Source: JBGPLJ01 sp035644395 (lineage in GTDB: Bacteria; Pseudomonadota; Gammaproteobacteria; Steroidobacterales; Steroidobacteraceae). Taken from it: a stretch of 64,000 bases of DNA. The first letter of the stretch is position 1; each line of letters opens with the position of its first letter. The stretch covers positions 8,168 through 72,167 of the forward strand of contig DASQOR010000060.1 in assembly GCA_035644395.1 (NCBI GenBank), given 5' to 3'. Shown in pieces: positions 8,533 through 16,411 of the stretch. Position numbers and translations under genes: made by a program. Below the pieces are notes generated by a model, which ran no database searches, had not been told where the DNA came from, and was given only the letters and a program-made list of their open reading frames with translations.

Positions 8533-11148
8533 CTACTCGGCGACCGCCTCCAGCGTTGACACAAGGGCCTGCCCCACTCGCGGTTGAAACTCGATTCGCA
8601 GGCGCCCGCCGGTCACCTTCACCTTGAATGAGCGGTCGACGGCCTTGAGCCGGCCGCCGGCGAGAGCGAACGGATCGACATTCGATAGCACCGCGCTGCC
8701 GTTCGCGGCGACGTCGAAGAGTCGCTCGCCCGCGCTCGACGCGGCCGGTTCGACGAATCGCAACGTCACCCTGTATTTGCCGTCCGGCAGCGGCAGCTCG
8801 TATGTGAAGTGTCCGGTTCGATAGTTCTCGTAAAGCGCGGGAACCGCGGTACCCGTCACTGCAACGCGATGCGACGGGGCCGTACCGGGCGGATTGATGC
8901 CCATGCCCTCGCCGCCATCAAAGAAATTGTCGGAGCCGTAGCGCGTGCCCTCGGCCGTGACGAACCCGGACACGTCGCCCGCCTTGATACGCAAGATCGA
9001 AGGCGTGCCCGAATAGGTCCACTGCACGGTATCCGTCGACAGCTGTCCGGCCATTCTCGCGGTCGCGACGATCGTGTTGACGCCCGCCGCCAGCCGCACA
9101 TTCGGCCAAAGACACACGCCGCCCGTGCACGGCGCTGCGTCGAGCTCGCGGCCGTTCACGGAAATCCGCGCCTCGGTCGCATTGCTGTAGGCCTTGACGT
9201 CCACCACGCCGTACGGCCGATCGGTGTAGCGCCGCCCGACGAGATGCAGGCTCGGCGTCGCGCTCCAGTTCGCCTGGTAGAAGTAGAAGGCGTCCTTCTT
9301 CACGCTGCGGTCGTAGGAGACGAGGCCTTTCTCGTTGATGTCCGTGAGATCGCCCTCGTTCCGGTCGTCGCTCGAGAAATCGAACAGGCACCAGACGAAG
9401 ACTCCCCAGAGATAGCGCCGTTCGCGCATCTGTCGCCACGCCTCTTCGTGATAACGGATCTGCACCTCTTCCGGATGCGGGCGCCCGTGCGAATCGATCG
9501 GCCCGCCGAGCGCGTTGTCGCTATGCTGCGTGAGGGCGGAACCCGCGCCGTATTCCGAGACGGCGATCGGCAGTTTCGGGCGGAGCGCGTGCACCGCATC
9601 GAGGTAGGGCCCCAGCTCCGCGATCTTCCCGTAGTACCAGCCGAAGTAGCGGTTGTAGCCGAACGTGTCGGTGATGCCGGTGATGACGTCGCGTGGCTGC
9701 GGCGTCGCCGCCGTTGGCGACTGCTCGCAGCAATCCGCCATCGTGGTGAAGCGGCCGGGATCGAGCGCCTTGGCCTGCGCGTTGAGCGTGCGCAGCAGGT
9801 CGCCGGAGCGCGCCTGCCGGCCCGTCACCGTCGATCGCAGGTCGACTTCGTTGCCGATCGACCAGACGACGATCGAGGGATGATTGAAGTTCTGGCGGAT
9901 GAGTTCGTTCAGCTGCTGCTGCGCATTCGCGACGAGCGCAGCGCTCGGCAGTGAGCCGTCGAACGAGGAATCGCTGACGAGCGGAATCTCCGCCCAGGCG
10001 ACGATGCCACGCTCATCGGCGAGCTCGTACGGGACCTGATCGTGCTGGTAGTGCGCAAGGCGCACGGCATTGCCGCCCATCTCCTGCAGCAGGTCGAAAT
10101 CCTGCACGCGATCGGCACGCGACACGGCCCAACCCTTGACGGGCCGGTCCTGGTGCATCGATCCACCGACGAGCCGGTGATGTTCTCCATTCAAAAAGAA
10201 TCCCTGGTCAGGATCGAAGGCAATCGTGCGCAGCCCAAGCGGCTGGCGGACTTCATCAAGTACCTCGCCAGTGGATGAGCGCAGCGTGACGACGATGCGA
10301 TAGAGGTACGGGTCCGCCACGCCTTGCCAGCGACGCGGGTGTTCGACGCGAAGCTGACTCTCGAACACGGTGGTCGTGCGCGCTTCCAGGGCGGAGCGCT
10401 TGTCCTCGGCCGCGACGACGTGACCCTGCGCGTCTTCGATCCGGGTCGCGACGGTAACCTTGCGTGCGCCCGCCGCATCGTTCGCAACGCGAGTCGATAC
10501 GGCGACGGTCGCTTCATCGGTAGTCACCGCGAGCGCGCGTCCGTACACGCCGGGCCCGCCGAAGTCGGCCATGTCGACATGCACCGGCGCGGTGAGGATC
10601 AGCGAGACGTTGCGATAGAGGCCGCCGAAGATGAAGAAGTCGCCCGCGAGGGGAATGACATGCTCCGTCGGCGATCCCGGTTGCGGCTTGCTGTTGTCCG
10701 CCTTCACGACAAGCAGGTTGTCGGCCTCGGGATGAAGCGCCGCGGTGACGTCGAAGCGAAAGCGCGAGAACGCGCCTTCATGCCGCCCGACCGCACGGCC
10801 GTTGACCCAGACCTCCGCGACCGCGCCGACGCCGTCGAATTGGAGAAATGCGCGATGACCGGGGAGCGAAGCCGGAGTTGGAAACCGGAGGCGATACCAG
10901 CTCGCGCCGCGATAGGCATTGGTTTGCGGTGAACGCACGACGCCGTCGTTGCCAAGACGATTCCAGGTGTGCGGAAGGGTCACCCTCGTCCACCGGGAAT
11001 CGTCGAACGCAGCCGACTGCGCATCGCCGGATTGCGGACCCTGCTGGAAGAGCCAGCCGGATTGCAGCGGGATCTCGAGCCGCGGCTCGGCCGCCGGGGC
11101 GCCGGCGGCGAGCAGCCAACCGGCAATGAGCACTCCTACCGGCCGCAC
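8533..11148 (-). CDS. Secreted glycoside hydrolase family 2 enzyme with malectin-like domain
   Basis: This 871-residue protein has a signal peptide (cleavage near residue 20). The jelly-roll sugar-binding domain (about 25-185), Ig-like domain (190-305) and TIM barrel (310-620) of GH2 follow. The acid/base is Glu434 in WSIGNEVDL and the nucleophile Glu532 in AVSEYGAG. After an Ig-like segment, residues about 716-871 form a malectin-type carbohydrate-binding domain (GTRYGSDNFFDGGEGMG). It probably removes beta-galactosyl or beta-glucuronyl groups in the periplasm or outside the cell. The start is a GTG that overlaps the upstream gene by 13 bases; a second GTG at 11133 is also possible. Confidence 0.9.
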   Translation of the reverse strand: MRPVGVLIAGWLLAAGAPAAEPRLEIPLQSGWLFQQGPQSGDAQSAAFDDSRWTRVTLPHTWNRLGNDGVVRSPQTNAYRGASWYRLRFPTPASLPGHRAFLQFDGVGAVAEVWVNGRAVGRHEGAFSRFRFDVTAALHPEADNLLVVKADNSKPQPGSPTEHVIPLAGDFFIFGGLYRNVSLILTAPVHVDMADFGGPGVYGRALAVTTDEATVAVSTRVANDAAGARKVTVATRIEDAQGHVVAAEDKRSALEARTTTVFESQLRVEHPRRWQGVADPYLYRIVVTLRSSTGEVLDEVRQPLGLRTIAFDPDQGFFLNGEHHRLVGGSMHQDRPVKGWAVSRADRVQDFDLLQEMGGNAVRLAHYQHDQVPYELADERGIVAWAEIPLVSDSSFDGSLPSAALVANAQQQLNELIRQNFNHPSIVVWSIGNEVDLRSTVTGRQARSGDLLRTLNAQAKALDPGRFTTMADCCEQSPTAATPQPRDVITGITDTFGYNRYFGWYYGKIAELGPYLDAVHALRPKLPIAVSEYGAGSALTQHSDNALGGPIDSHGRPHPEEVQIRYHEEAWRQMRERRYLWGVFVWCLFDFSSDDRNEGDLTDINEKGLVSYDRSVKKDAFYFYQANWSATPSLHLVGRRYTDRPYGVVDVKAYSNATEARISVNGRELDAAPCTGGVCLWPNVRLAAGVNTIVATARMAGQLSTDTVQWTYSGTPSILRIKAGDVSGFVTAEGTRYGSDNFFDGGEGMGINPPGTAPSHRVAVTGTAVPALYENYRTGHFTYELPLPDGKYRVTLRFVEPAASSAGERLFDVAANGSAVLSNVDPFALAGGRLKAVDRSFKVKVTGGRLRIEFQPRVGQALVSTLEAVAE

Positions 11149-11570
11149 TTCAATTCGTGCAGCTGATTACCGAGCTTGATGAGCCGCTCGCGGTAGAACT
11201 CGCCTTCCGCGCTCGTGTAGGTCTGCGCCATGCGCGCCTTGATCTCGTCGACCTCTTCCTGGACCTTCGCGCATTCGCCGCTGACCTTGAGCGAGAGTGT
11301 CGTATCGATGGCGGGCGATGGCGGCGGACCTGGAACTTCCGGTGCCGGTGCGACAACCGGTGGCGTCGGCGGTGCAGGTGGAGGCGGAGGCGGCGCCGGC
11401 GGTTCCTTCCCCGCTTCCACGAACTCGAGCGCCGAGGTCGCAATCTTTCCCGGCTCCGGCGAGGACTGATAGGCCGACCGCAGGGCGTACACGAGGAGCG
11501 CGGGCAAGCCGATGATGAGCGCCACGCCGAGGATGGAACGGATCCAGATGCTGGCGCTGCCGCGTGCCAT
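11136..11570 (-). CDS. Membrane-anchored proline-rich protein of unknown function
   Basis: The 144-residue product has one N-terminal membrane segment (SILGVALIIGLPALLVYAL). A periplasmic proline-rich linker (PPPPPPAPPTPP) follows, then a charged helical tail (ECAKVQEEVDEIKARM... YRERLIKLGNQLHEL), probably a short coiled coil. It begins 2 bases after the stop of the SPOR-like gene and runs into the GH2 start, so the three form one operon. The linker suggests that it spans the periplasm towards the cell wall. Function unknown. Confidence 0.75.
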   Translation of the reverse strand: MARGSASIWIRSILGVALIIGLPALLVYALRSAYQSSPEPGKIATSALEFVEAGKEPPAPPPPPPAPPTPPVVAPAPEVPGPPPSPAIDTTLSLKVSGECAKVQEEVDEIKARMAQTYTSAEGEFYRERLIKLGNQLHELKCGR

Positions 11571-11572
11571 GG

Positions 11573-12418
11573 CTAGGGTCGGGGTCGGGCGGCGAGCGCG
11601 GGCTCCGTCTTGGCGGAAATCTTCAGCTCTCCGCTCTCGACGGCCTTGAGCGCGCGTGCACGGGCCGCCTCGAGAGCGCGAGTGTATTCGCGATGGCTGA
11701 CGGGGATCACGGAGACGTTCGGGAATTCCGCACGCACGTACTCCGCCACCTGCCTGGCGGAATCCGCGCTCGAGAAGAAGCCGAGCCTCAGGCCGTACTG
11801 CGGCACGCCTTCGCGCTGCTCGCGCACGGTGTAGAGACTGTAGGCGTCGAAGATCGCAAGGCGCGGAATGTCCGCGGCAATGATCGGCGCCACCGCCCAT
11901 TCAAGCTGCGCGGCATAGCGCTGCTTCTCCGGCTTGGTCGGCGTGCCATCCAGTTCCGGCTCTTCGATCGTCGGCTCGCGCACGACGGCGCTCGCCACGA
12001 TCTTCGACGTGACGGGCGACGGGGACAGTGACTGCGGCGCCGGAAATTCCGCGTGCCGGTGTGCGTCTTTCGGTTTCACGACGCGCGCGTACGCGGTGCG
12101 CACCAGGCGGAACTCGGCGGTCACCGTGTCTTCAAGCGATCCCAGGTTCTCGCCGGGCGCCGAAGAGATCCACGCGCCGACAAAATATTTTCGCACGACC
12201 TCGAGCGCTTCCTCCGCATGCTTCTGCGTGTCGAAGTAGCCGACGTGCAGGCGGAAGCGCTCGCGGCCTTCCTCGATTTTGCGCGAGCGGAATACGGAAA
12301 AGCCCTCGAGCTCATGCCGGAACGGCACGAGCAGGGCCATCGGCAAGCTCGATGAATCGAGATTGATGACGAACAGCCCTTCGCTGAGCTGCGAATTTTC
12401 CAGCGCTTTACCGGCCAT
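11573..12418 (-). CDS. SPOR-like repeat protein
   Basis: The 281-residue product has two segments with SPOR-type spacing. One is FRLHVGYFDTQKHAEEALEV near residues 50-80; the other is YGLRLGFFSSADSARQVAEYV near residues 215-245. SPOR domains bind peptidoglycan, but this protein lacks an obvious signal or membrane segment, and a regulatory or cytoplasmic role is equally possible. The ATG at 12418 is chosen because an upstream extension runs through the divergent promoter region. It heads the operon with the proline-rich anchor and the GH2 enzyme. Confidence 0.7.
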   Translation of the reverse strand: MAGKALENSQLSEGLFVINLDSSSLPMALLVPFRHELEGFSVFRSRKIEEGRERFRLHVGYFDTQKHAEEALEVVRKYFVGAWISSAPGENLGSLEDTVTAEFRLVRTAYARVVKPKDAHRHAEFPAPQSLSPSPVTSKIVASAVVREPTIEEPELDGTPTKPEKQRYAAQLEWAVAPIIAADIPRLAIFDAYSLYTVREQREGVPQYGLRLGFFSSADSARQVAEYVRAEFPNVSVIPVSHREYTRALEAARARALKAVESGELKISAKTEPALAARPRP

Positions 12419-12533
12419 CCAGGCACCCCGGCCGCATTCTTCGTTTTGTGTCCCCACGGGGCGAGCGTGGGGCAGGACGTTCAATATGTTACACCTTGAG
12501 CTTAATCTCAATACATATGATGGAATGAGGCCC

Positions 12534-14000
12534 ATGGCCTGGCTGACAAAGAGCCGATTCACGGCGGGTTTGCAGTGCGTTAAACGCCTGTGGTTCGAGG
12601 TCAACCAGCCGCTGACCGAGCCGCGGATCGAGCGCCTCGCCCTGCTCCAGGGACGTGAATTCGACGAGGCGGTTCGGGGACTTGCACCCGGGCGGACCAT
12701 CTCGCGGGACAAGGGCATGCCCGCCGCGATCGCCGAAACGACCGCGGTCCTGAGAGCCGGCGGAGCGCCACTCCTCTACCAGCCGGCCTTCCGATCCGGC
12801 GACCTCGCGGTCATCGCCGATATCCTCCGGCGTCGCGGCCAGTCGTACGACCTCATCGAGGTCAAGGCCTCGACCACGGTGAAGGACGAACACATTCCCG
12901 ATGCGGCGTTCCAGACGCTCGTGCTGCGCGGCGCCGGCATGCCGGTGTCCTCCGTCTTCATCGGTCACGTCGACAACCGCTTCGTGCTCAAGCGACCCGG
13001 CGACTACGCCGGCCTCGCCATCGAAGAAAACATCACCAGGGAAGTCGAAGCGTCGCTGCAGCGGATCGCGGACACGGCGAGCCAGCACCTCGCGCTCGTC
13101 GCAACCCCGCACGTGCCGGACATCGACATGGGCGCGCAGTGCACGAAGCCCTATCCGTGCCCCTTCATCGCACGCTGCACCGCCGAGCGCGGCGAGCCGC
13201 CCGAGTATCCGCTCGAGTCGCTCCCGCGCGGCGGCAAGCTGATCGAGTCCCTGCGGGCCGAGGGCTATGAGGATCTGCGCCACGTGCCCGCGGATCGATT
13301 GTCGAACGAGAATCACCGGCGCGTGCATGCGGCGGCCGTGAGCGGCGTTGCTTTCTTCGATGCCGCGGCGACCGCGGAGCTGCGCTCGCTTCCCTTGCCG
13401 CGCGCCTACCTCGATTTCGAGACCATCGGCCGCGCCGTGCCGGAGATCCTCGGGACGCGGCCGTACGAGCAATGGCCGTTCCAGTGGTCGGTGCACGTCG
13501 AGGACGCAACGGGCAGTGTCCGTCACCACGATTATCTCGCCATCGAATCGTTCGGGGATTTCTCGCAGCTCGCCGCCGCGCTCGTCGCCGTCATCCCGAA
13601 GACGGGCCCGGTGTTCGTGTACAACGCGACGTTCGAACGCGGGGTGCTCGAGCGGCTGGCCGAACGCTTGCCTGAACACGCCGCCGCCCTCGACAGCGTG
13701 CGCGATCGGCTCTACGACCTCTGGCCGGTCGCGAAGGATGCCTACTACCACCGCGACATGCAGGGTTCCTGGTCCATCAAGGACGTATTGCCGACGATCG
13801 CGCCGGAACTTTCCTATGAAGGACTCGATGACGTGCGCGAAGGCGAAGCGGCCCAGCTCGCGTTTCTCGAGCTCCGCAAGCCGGGCGGCGATCCGGTCCG
13901 GCGCGAGCAGCACGTGAAGGCGCTGCGCGCCTACTGCAGCCGCGACACCTGGGGACTCGTGGTGCTCCGGCGCTTTCTCGCCGGCGAGCCGCTCACTTGA
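12534..14000 (+). CDS. DUF2779 protein: Cas4/RecB-like nuclease fold plus DnaQ-like domain
   Basis: The 488-residue protein opens with LTKSRFTAGLQCVKRLWFEV, typical of the DUF2779 family. The N-terminal half shows a PD-(D/E)xK core (YDLIEVKAST near residues 102-111). Four cysteines are placed as in Cas4/AddB Fe-S nucleases: one in LQCVKRLW and three in CTKPYPCPFIARC near 204-216. The C-terminal half begins AYLDFETIGRAVPE and carries FVYNATFERGVLERLA, as in DnaQ-like 3'-5' exonucleases. It probably acts on nucleic acid. Starts at 12525 and 12534 are both possible; 12534 gives the family start. Confidence 0.8.
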   Translation: MAWLTKSRFTAGLQCVKRLWFEVNQPLTEPRIERLALLQGREFDEAVRGLAPGRTISRDKGMPAAIAETTAVLRAGGAPLLYQPAFRSGDLAVIADILRRRGQSYDLIEVKASTTVKDEHIPDAAFQTLVLRGAGMPVSSVFIGHVDNRFVLKRPGDYAGLAIEENITREVEASLQRIADTASQHLALVATPHVPDIDMGAQCTKPYPCPFIARCTAERGEPPEYPLESLPRGGKLIESLRAEGYEDLRHVPADRLSNENHRRVHAAAVSGVAFFDAAATAELRSLPLPRAYLDFETIGRAVPEILGTRPYEQWPFQWSVHVEDATGSVRHHDYLAIESFGDFSQLAAALVAVIPKTGPVFVYNATFERGVLERLAERLPEHAAALDSVRDRLYDLWPVAKDAYYHRDMQGSWSIKDVLPTIAPELSYEGLDDVREGEAAQLAFLELRKPGGDPVRREQHVKALRAYCSRDTWGLVVLRRFLAGEPLT

Positions 14001-14006
14001 TGCCAA

Positions 14007-14765
14007 TCACTTGATCAAATAGACGAGGTTGATCGTCGTCAGCTGATCGGTCGTCTCGAGACCGCCCGGCGGATCGCTGTTGTAGCGGATGCCGTAGCCG
14101 ACGCTGAGCGCGAGCTTGTCCGTCATGCTGACCTGTAGCGCCAGGTCGTTGCTGACGAAGGTGTTCGCGGAACCCGACTCGACGAGGAGCTTGTCGGTGA
14201 TCTGGGTGGTCGCCGTGAGCTTGCGCAGGAAATCGAGGCCGGCATTCACGATGGCATCGCTCGCACTGTCGCCCTTGATGCGATCGGTGACATTGCCGGC
14301 CGCGTCCTTCACGAGGATTTCCGGCCGCAACGAACGGTAGCCGAGGCCGAGCGTGCCGCTCAGCTTGGTTGCGTCCGTGTCGATGAACTTGTAGCCGGCG
14401 CCCGCGGAAAGCGTCGCCTGGTAGTCAAAGCCGCTGAAGGCGTCGTCCTCGTAGCGGGCGGCGCCGAAGACGAAGAAGCGCTCGGTCAGCTTGTAGTCGG
14501 ACTGCCAGCGGACATCCCAGCGTTGCGCCGAGGTGATGTCGTTGTTCTGGCCGTAGAGGCCGCTCATGCCGAAGGCGTGCTTCCACTGCGGCCCCTCGGT
14601 TGCGAGGTCGAGCTTGAGGTTGCCGGTGTTGGTGTCGGAATTGCCGCGCGCCATCAAGTAGCCGAGTTCGCCCTTGCCGGTCCAGCCGGCATGGGCCGGC
14701 ACTGCGGCGAGGAATGCGAAGGCAATCAGCGCGGACACGCCGCGCCAGGGGCTCGGGATTCGCAC
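14007..14765 (-). CDS. DUF481 outer-membrane barrel protein
   Basis: This 252-residue protein has a signal peptide cleaved after AHA near residue 26. Its barrel strands match DUF481/YdiY-type proteins: GWTGKGELGYLMARGNSDTN at the start, then YKLTERFFVFGAARYEDD, then GAGYKF. It ends with alternating strands (INLVYLIK). Members are outer-membrane proteins, some induced by salt, of unknown transport role. It converges with the DUF2779 gene, 6 bases apart, with no hairpin visible between them. Confidence 0.87.
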   Translation of the reverse strand: MRIPSPWRGVSALIAFAFLAAVPAHAGWTGKGELGYLMARGNSDTNTGNLKLDLATEGPQWKHAFGMSGLYGQNNDITSAQRWDVRWQSDYKLTERFFVFGAARYEDDAFSGFDYQATLSAGAGYKFIDTDATKLSGTLGLGYRSLRPEILVKDAAGNVTDRIKGDSASDAIVNAGLDFLRKLTATTQITDKLLVESGSANTFVSNDLALQVSMTDKLALSVGYGIRYNSDPPGGLETTDQLTTINLVYLIK

Positions 14766-14798
14766 GGGATCTTCCTCCAGGGAAAAACGAGTGCGAGA

Positions 14799-15191
14799 TT
14801 ATAGGCTGCCGGGCAGCCGGACCCGAGGGTACAAAAGTCGTATTGCGGCCACGATGGCAATCAGCGCAGCGATGCCCGCGGCGAGGTAACCAAAGCCGAT
14901 CGCATCGAACTTCGGCAGCACGCGCGGCAGCGCCGCGGCCAGCACCATCATAAGAGTGACCGCCGCGATCGTATCGAGCGAGAGCATCCGGAGCGCGGCA
15001 CGGCGCCAGCGCTCGAGGCTCATTCCGGCGACGAGGTAGTCCTCCTGCGCCCGCTGCCGTTCCGCCCGCAACCGCTCCGCGTTGCGATCAGCCTCCGCCG
15101 CCCGCACGCGCGCCATGAGGCGCACGTCGAAGTCCGGATCGACGTCGATCGATCCGAAGAGTTTCGCCAGGCGGTCATCGATTGAAATCAT
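14799..15191 (-). CDS. Two-segment membrane protein coupled to the ECF sigma factor
   Basis: The 130-residue product has a charged cytoplasmic N-terminus of about 70 residues with a helical Arg/Glu-rich stretch, then two membrane segments (about 72-92 and 98-118). Its ATG overlaps the sigma-factor stop (ATGA), a typical arrangement for an anti-sigma partner. No zinc-binding HxxxCxxC anti-sigma motif is present. It may be a divergent membrane anti-sigma or modulator; this is inferred from context. Confidence 0.7.
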   Translation of the reverse strand: MISIDDRLAKLFGSIDVDPDFDVRLMARVRAAEADRNAERLRAERQRAQEDYLVAGMSLERWRRAALRMLSLDTIAAVTLMMVLAAALPRVLPKFDAIGFGYLAAGIAALIAIVAAIRLLYPRVRLPGSL

Positions 15192-15715
15192 TTCAATTCC
15201 TGCAGCCGCGCGCGCGCCCGATGCAGCAGCGTCTTCACCGTGCCGACCGGCATCGCCAGCATGGCCGACACCGACTCATATGACTGCTCCTCCATATAGA
15301 AGAGCATCACGACCTGGCGCTGCTTCGCCGGCAACTGATCGACGAGGCGCATCAGGGCTTCGCCTTCGAGCTCCGCGCGCTCGCCCGCCGAATTCGCGCC
15401 CTCGGCCTCGACGGCGCCGAGGACCTCCGGATCGCTGAGCGAGGCATTCGGCCGGCGCGAACGGAGCGCCGTGAAACTCGTATTGCGCGTGATCGTATAG
15501 ATCCACGTCGAGAGCGTCGCTCGGCCGTCGAATTGCGGCAAGGCCTTCCACACTTTGATGAATACCTCCTGCGCAACGTCTTCGGCCGCCTCGCGGTCGC
15601 GCAGGTAGCTCAGCGCGAGGCCAAACACTTTGCGCCGGAACGCGTCCACGACGGCCGCCAGCGCTTCGTCGCGCCGGCCCGTTGCCAGGAGCTCGATGAC
15701 TCTCGCCTCTAGCAT
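15188..15715 (-). CDS. ECF-family RNA polymerase sigma factor
   Basis: The 175-residue protein has sigma region 2 (AFRRKVFGLALSYLRDREAAEDVAQEVF and WIYTITRN) and region 4 (LPAKQRQVVMLFYMEEQSYES then GTVKTLLHRARARLQ). It should direct RNA polymerase to a small envelope-related regulon. A longer reading from an ATG at 15787 would begin inside a perfect inverted repeat carrying promoter-like boxes (15766-15820). That would place the start upstream of the transcript start, so the ATG at 15715 is preferred. It probably autoregulates and also drives the divergent genes from 15865. Confidence 0.9.
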   Translation of the reverse strand: MLEARVIELLATGRRDEALAAVVDAFRRKVFGLALSYLRDREAAEDVAQEVFIKVWKALPQFDGRATLSTWIYTITRNTSFTALRSRRPNASLSDPEVLGAVEAEGANSAGERAELEGEALMRLVDQLPAKQRQVVMLFYMEEQSYESVSAMLAMPVGTVKTLLHRARARLQELK

Positions 15716-15755
15716 CCTGGGCGGAGTCCGGGCAGGCGCAATGACACTGGGTTGA

Positions 15756-15782
15756 TACTCCGGAACCGGGCAAAAGGTTTCA
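15756..15782 (-). promoter_or_regulatory. Candidate ECF-dependent promoter of the sigma-factor gene
   Basis: On the minus strand, TGAAACCTTTTGCCCGG (15782 down to 15766) is followed after 5 bases by GAGTA (15760-15756). The same two blocks with the same spacing occur on the plus strand at 15804-15830. Conservation of both box and spacing on diverging strands suggests -35 and -10 boxes read by the sigma factor encoded here. Confidence 0.6.
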
Positions 15783-15820
15783 GCCATTGTAGGGCGTCGC
15801 CGGTGAAACCTTTTGCCCGG
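15766..15820. repeat. Perfect 17-bp inverted repeat between the sigma gene and the divergent operon
   Basis: Arms 15766-15782 and 15804-15820 are exact reverse complements, separated by 21 bases. The arms carry the promoter-like TGAAACC blocks of both directions, so the symmetry is best explained by two divergent promoters rather than by an RNA hairpin. Confidence 0.85.
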
Positions 15821-15830
15821 CCGGCGAGTA
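15804..15830 (+). promoter_or_regulatory. Candidate ECF-dependent promoter of the small envelope-protein operon
   Basis: TGAAACCTTTTGCCCGG at 15804-15820 is followed after 5 bases by GAGTA at 15826-15830. This is the mirror of the sigma-gene promoter. Transcription would begin near 15837 and cover the genes from 15865 to about 17315. Confidence 0.6.
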
Positions 15831-15864
15831 AAAGTAAGCGAACCCGCCATGGGACTGAACCGAA

Positions 15865-15981
15865 GTGACCGCACCCCTGCAAGATACCGCCCTCGCCGCC
15901 CTCATCGGGACGCTGGTCGGCTACCTCGCGCACGGCCACTGGGACAAGCTCGAATGGCTGGTAGGCTTGCTCGTTGCCTGA
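15865..15981 (+). CDS. 38-residue hydrophobic small protein
   Basis: A GTG-initiated frame encodes a product of 38 residues with one hydrophobic stretch (TALAALIGTLVGYLAH) and a Trp/Leu-rich tail. Its stop TGA shares its final A with the AAGGAG ribosome site of the next gene. It is the first gene after the candidate ECF promoter. Its own ribosome site is weak. Existence is inferred from context and composition; a stress-induced small membrane protein is one possibility. Confidence 0.45.
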   Translation: MTAPLQDTALAALIGTLVGYLAHGHWDKLEWLVGLLVA

Positions 15982-15994
15982 AGGAGTCCCGTTC

Positions 15995-16411
15995 ATGAAT
16001 GAAAATCAAATGGCCCTGCTCATCCCGATCATCGCGGTGATCATGAGCATGTCGGTCGCTATTGTCTTTATCCTGGCGGTGCACCGGCACAAGACGAAGC
16101 AGCTCGAGCAGCGCCACAAGGAACGCATGGCGGCCATCGACAAGGGGCTCGACTTCCCGATGGACCCGGTCAAGCTCGACGCGCCGTCGCGGCCGCGCTA
16201 CCTGCTGCGCGGGCTCGTCTGGCTCGGCGTCGGCCTCGCCATCGTGTACGGCGCGCGACCCGCCCTGGAAGACCAGGCCTCTGGCTTCGGCTGGATACCG
16301 GTCGCCGTGGGCATCGCGTACCTCATTTTCTATTTCGTCGAGGGCCGCAAGGAGTCGGGAATCGACAAGCCAACGCCGCCGACCGGCCTCATCTCCGGGA
16401 GCAACTCATGA
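15995..16411 (+). CDS. DUF6249-type membrane protein
   Basis: The 138-residue protein has an N-terminal membrane helix (MALLIPIIAVIMSMSVAIVF). A charged cytoplasmic stretch (HRHKTKQLEQRHKERMAAID) follows, then two more helices around 75-92 and 103-120. This is the pattern of small proteins often found beside ECF sigma factors. AAGGAG at 15981-15986 precedes the ATG. The stop overlaps the next start (ATGA). Function unknown; probably an envelope-stress operon member. Confidence 0.8.
   Translation: MNENQMALLIPIIAVIMSMSVAIVFILAVHRHKTKQLEQRHKERMAAIDKGLDFPMDPVKLDAPSRPRYLLRGLVWLGVGLAIVYGARPALEDQASGFGWIPVAVGIAYLIFYFVEGRKESGIDKPTPPTGLISGSNS

Noticed and set aside
12496..12521. Promoter for the DUF2779 gene (TTGAGC and TATGAT)
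   Set aside because: The 14-base spacing is short, and the resulting transcript would begin almost at the start codon.
15188..15787. Longer sigma-factor frame starting MAETF at 15787
   Set aside because: Its first codons coincide with the promoter-like block on the same strand, so the transcript would begin after them.
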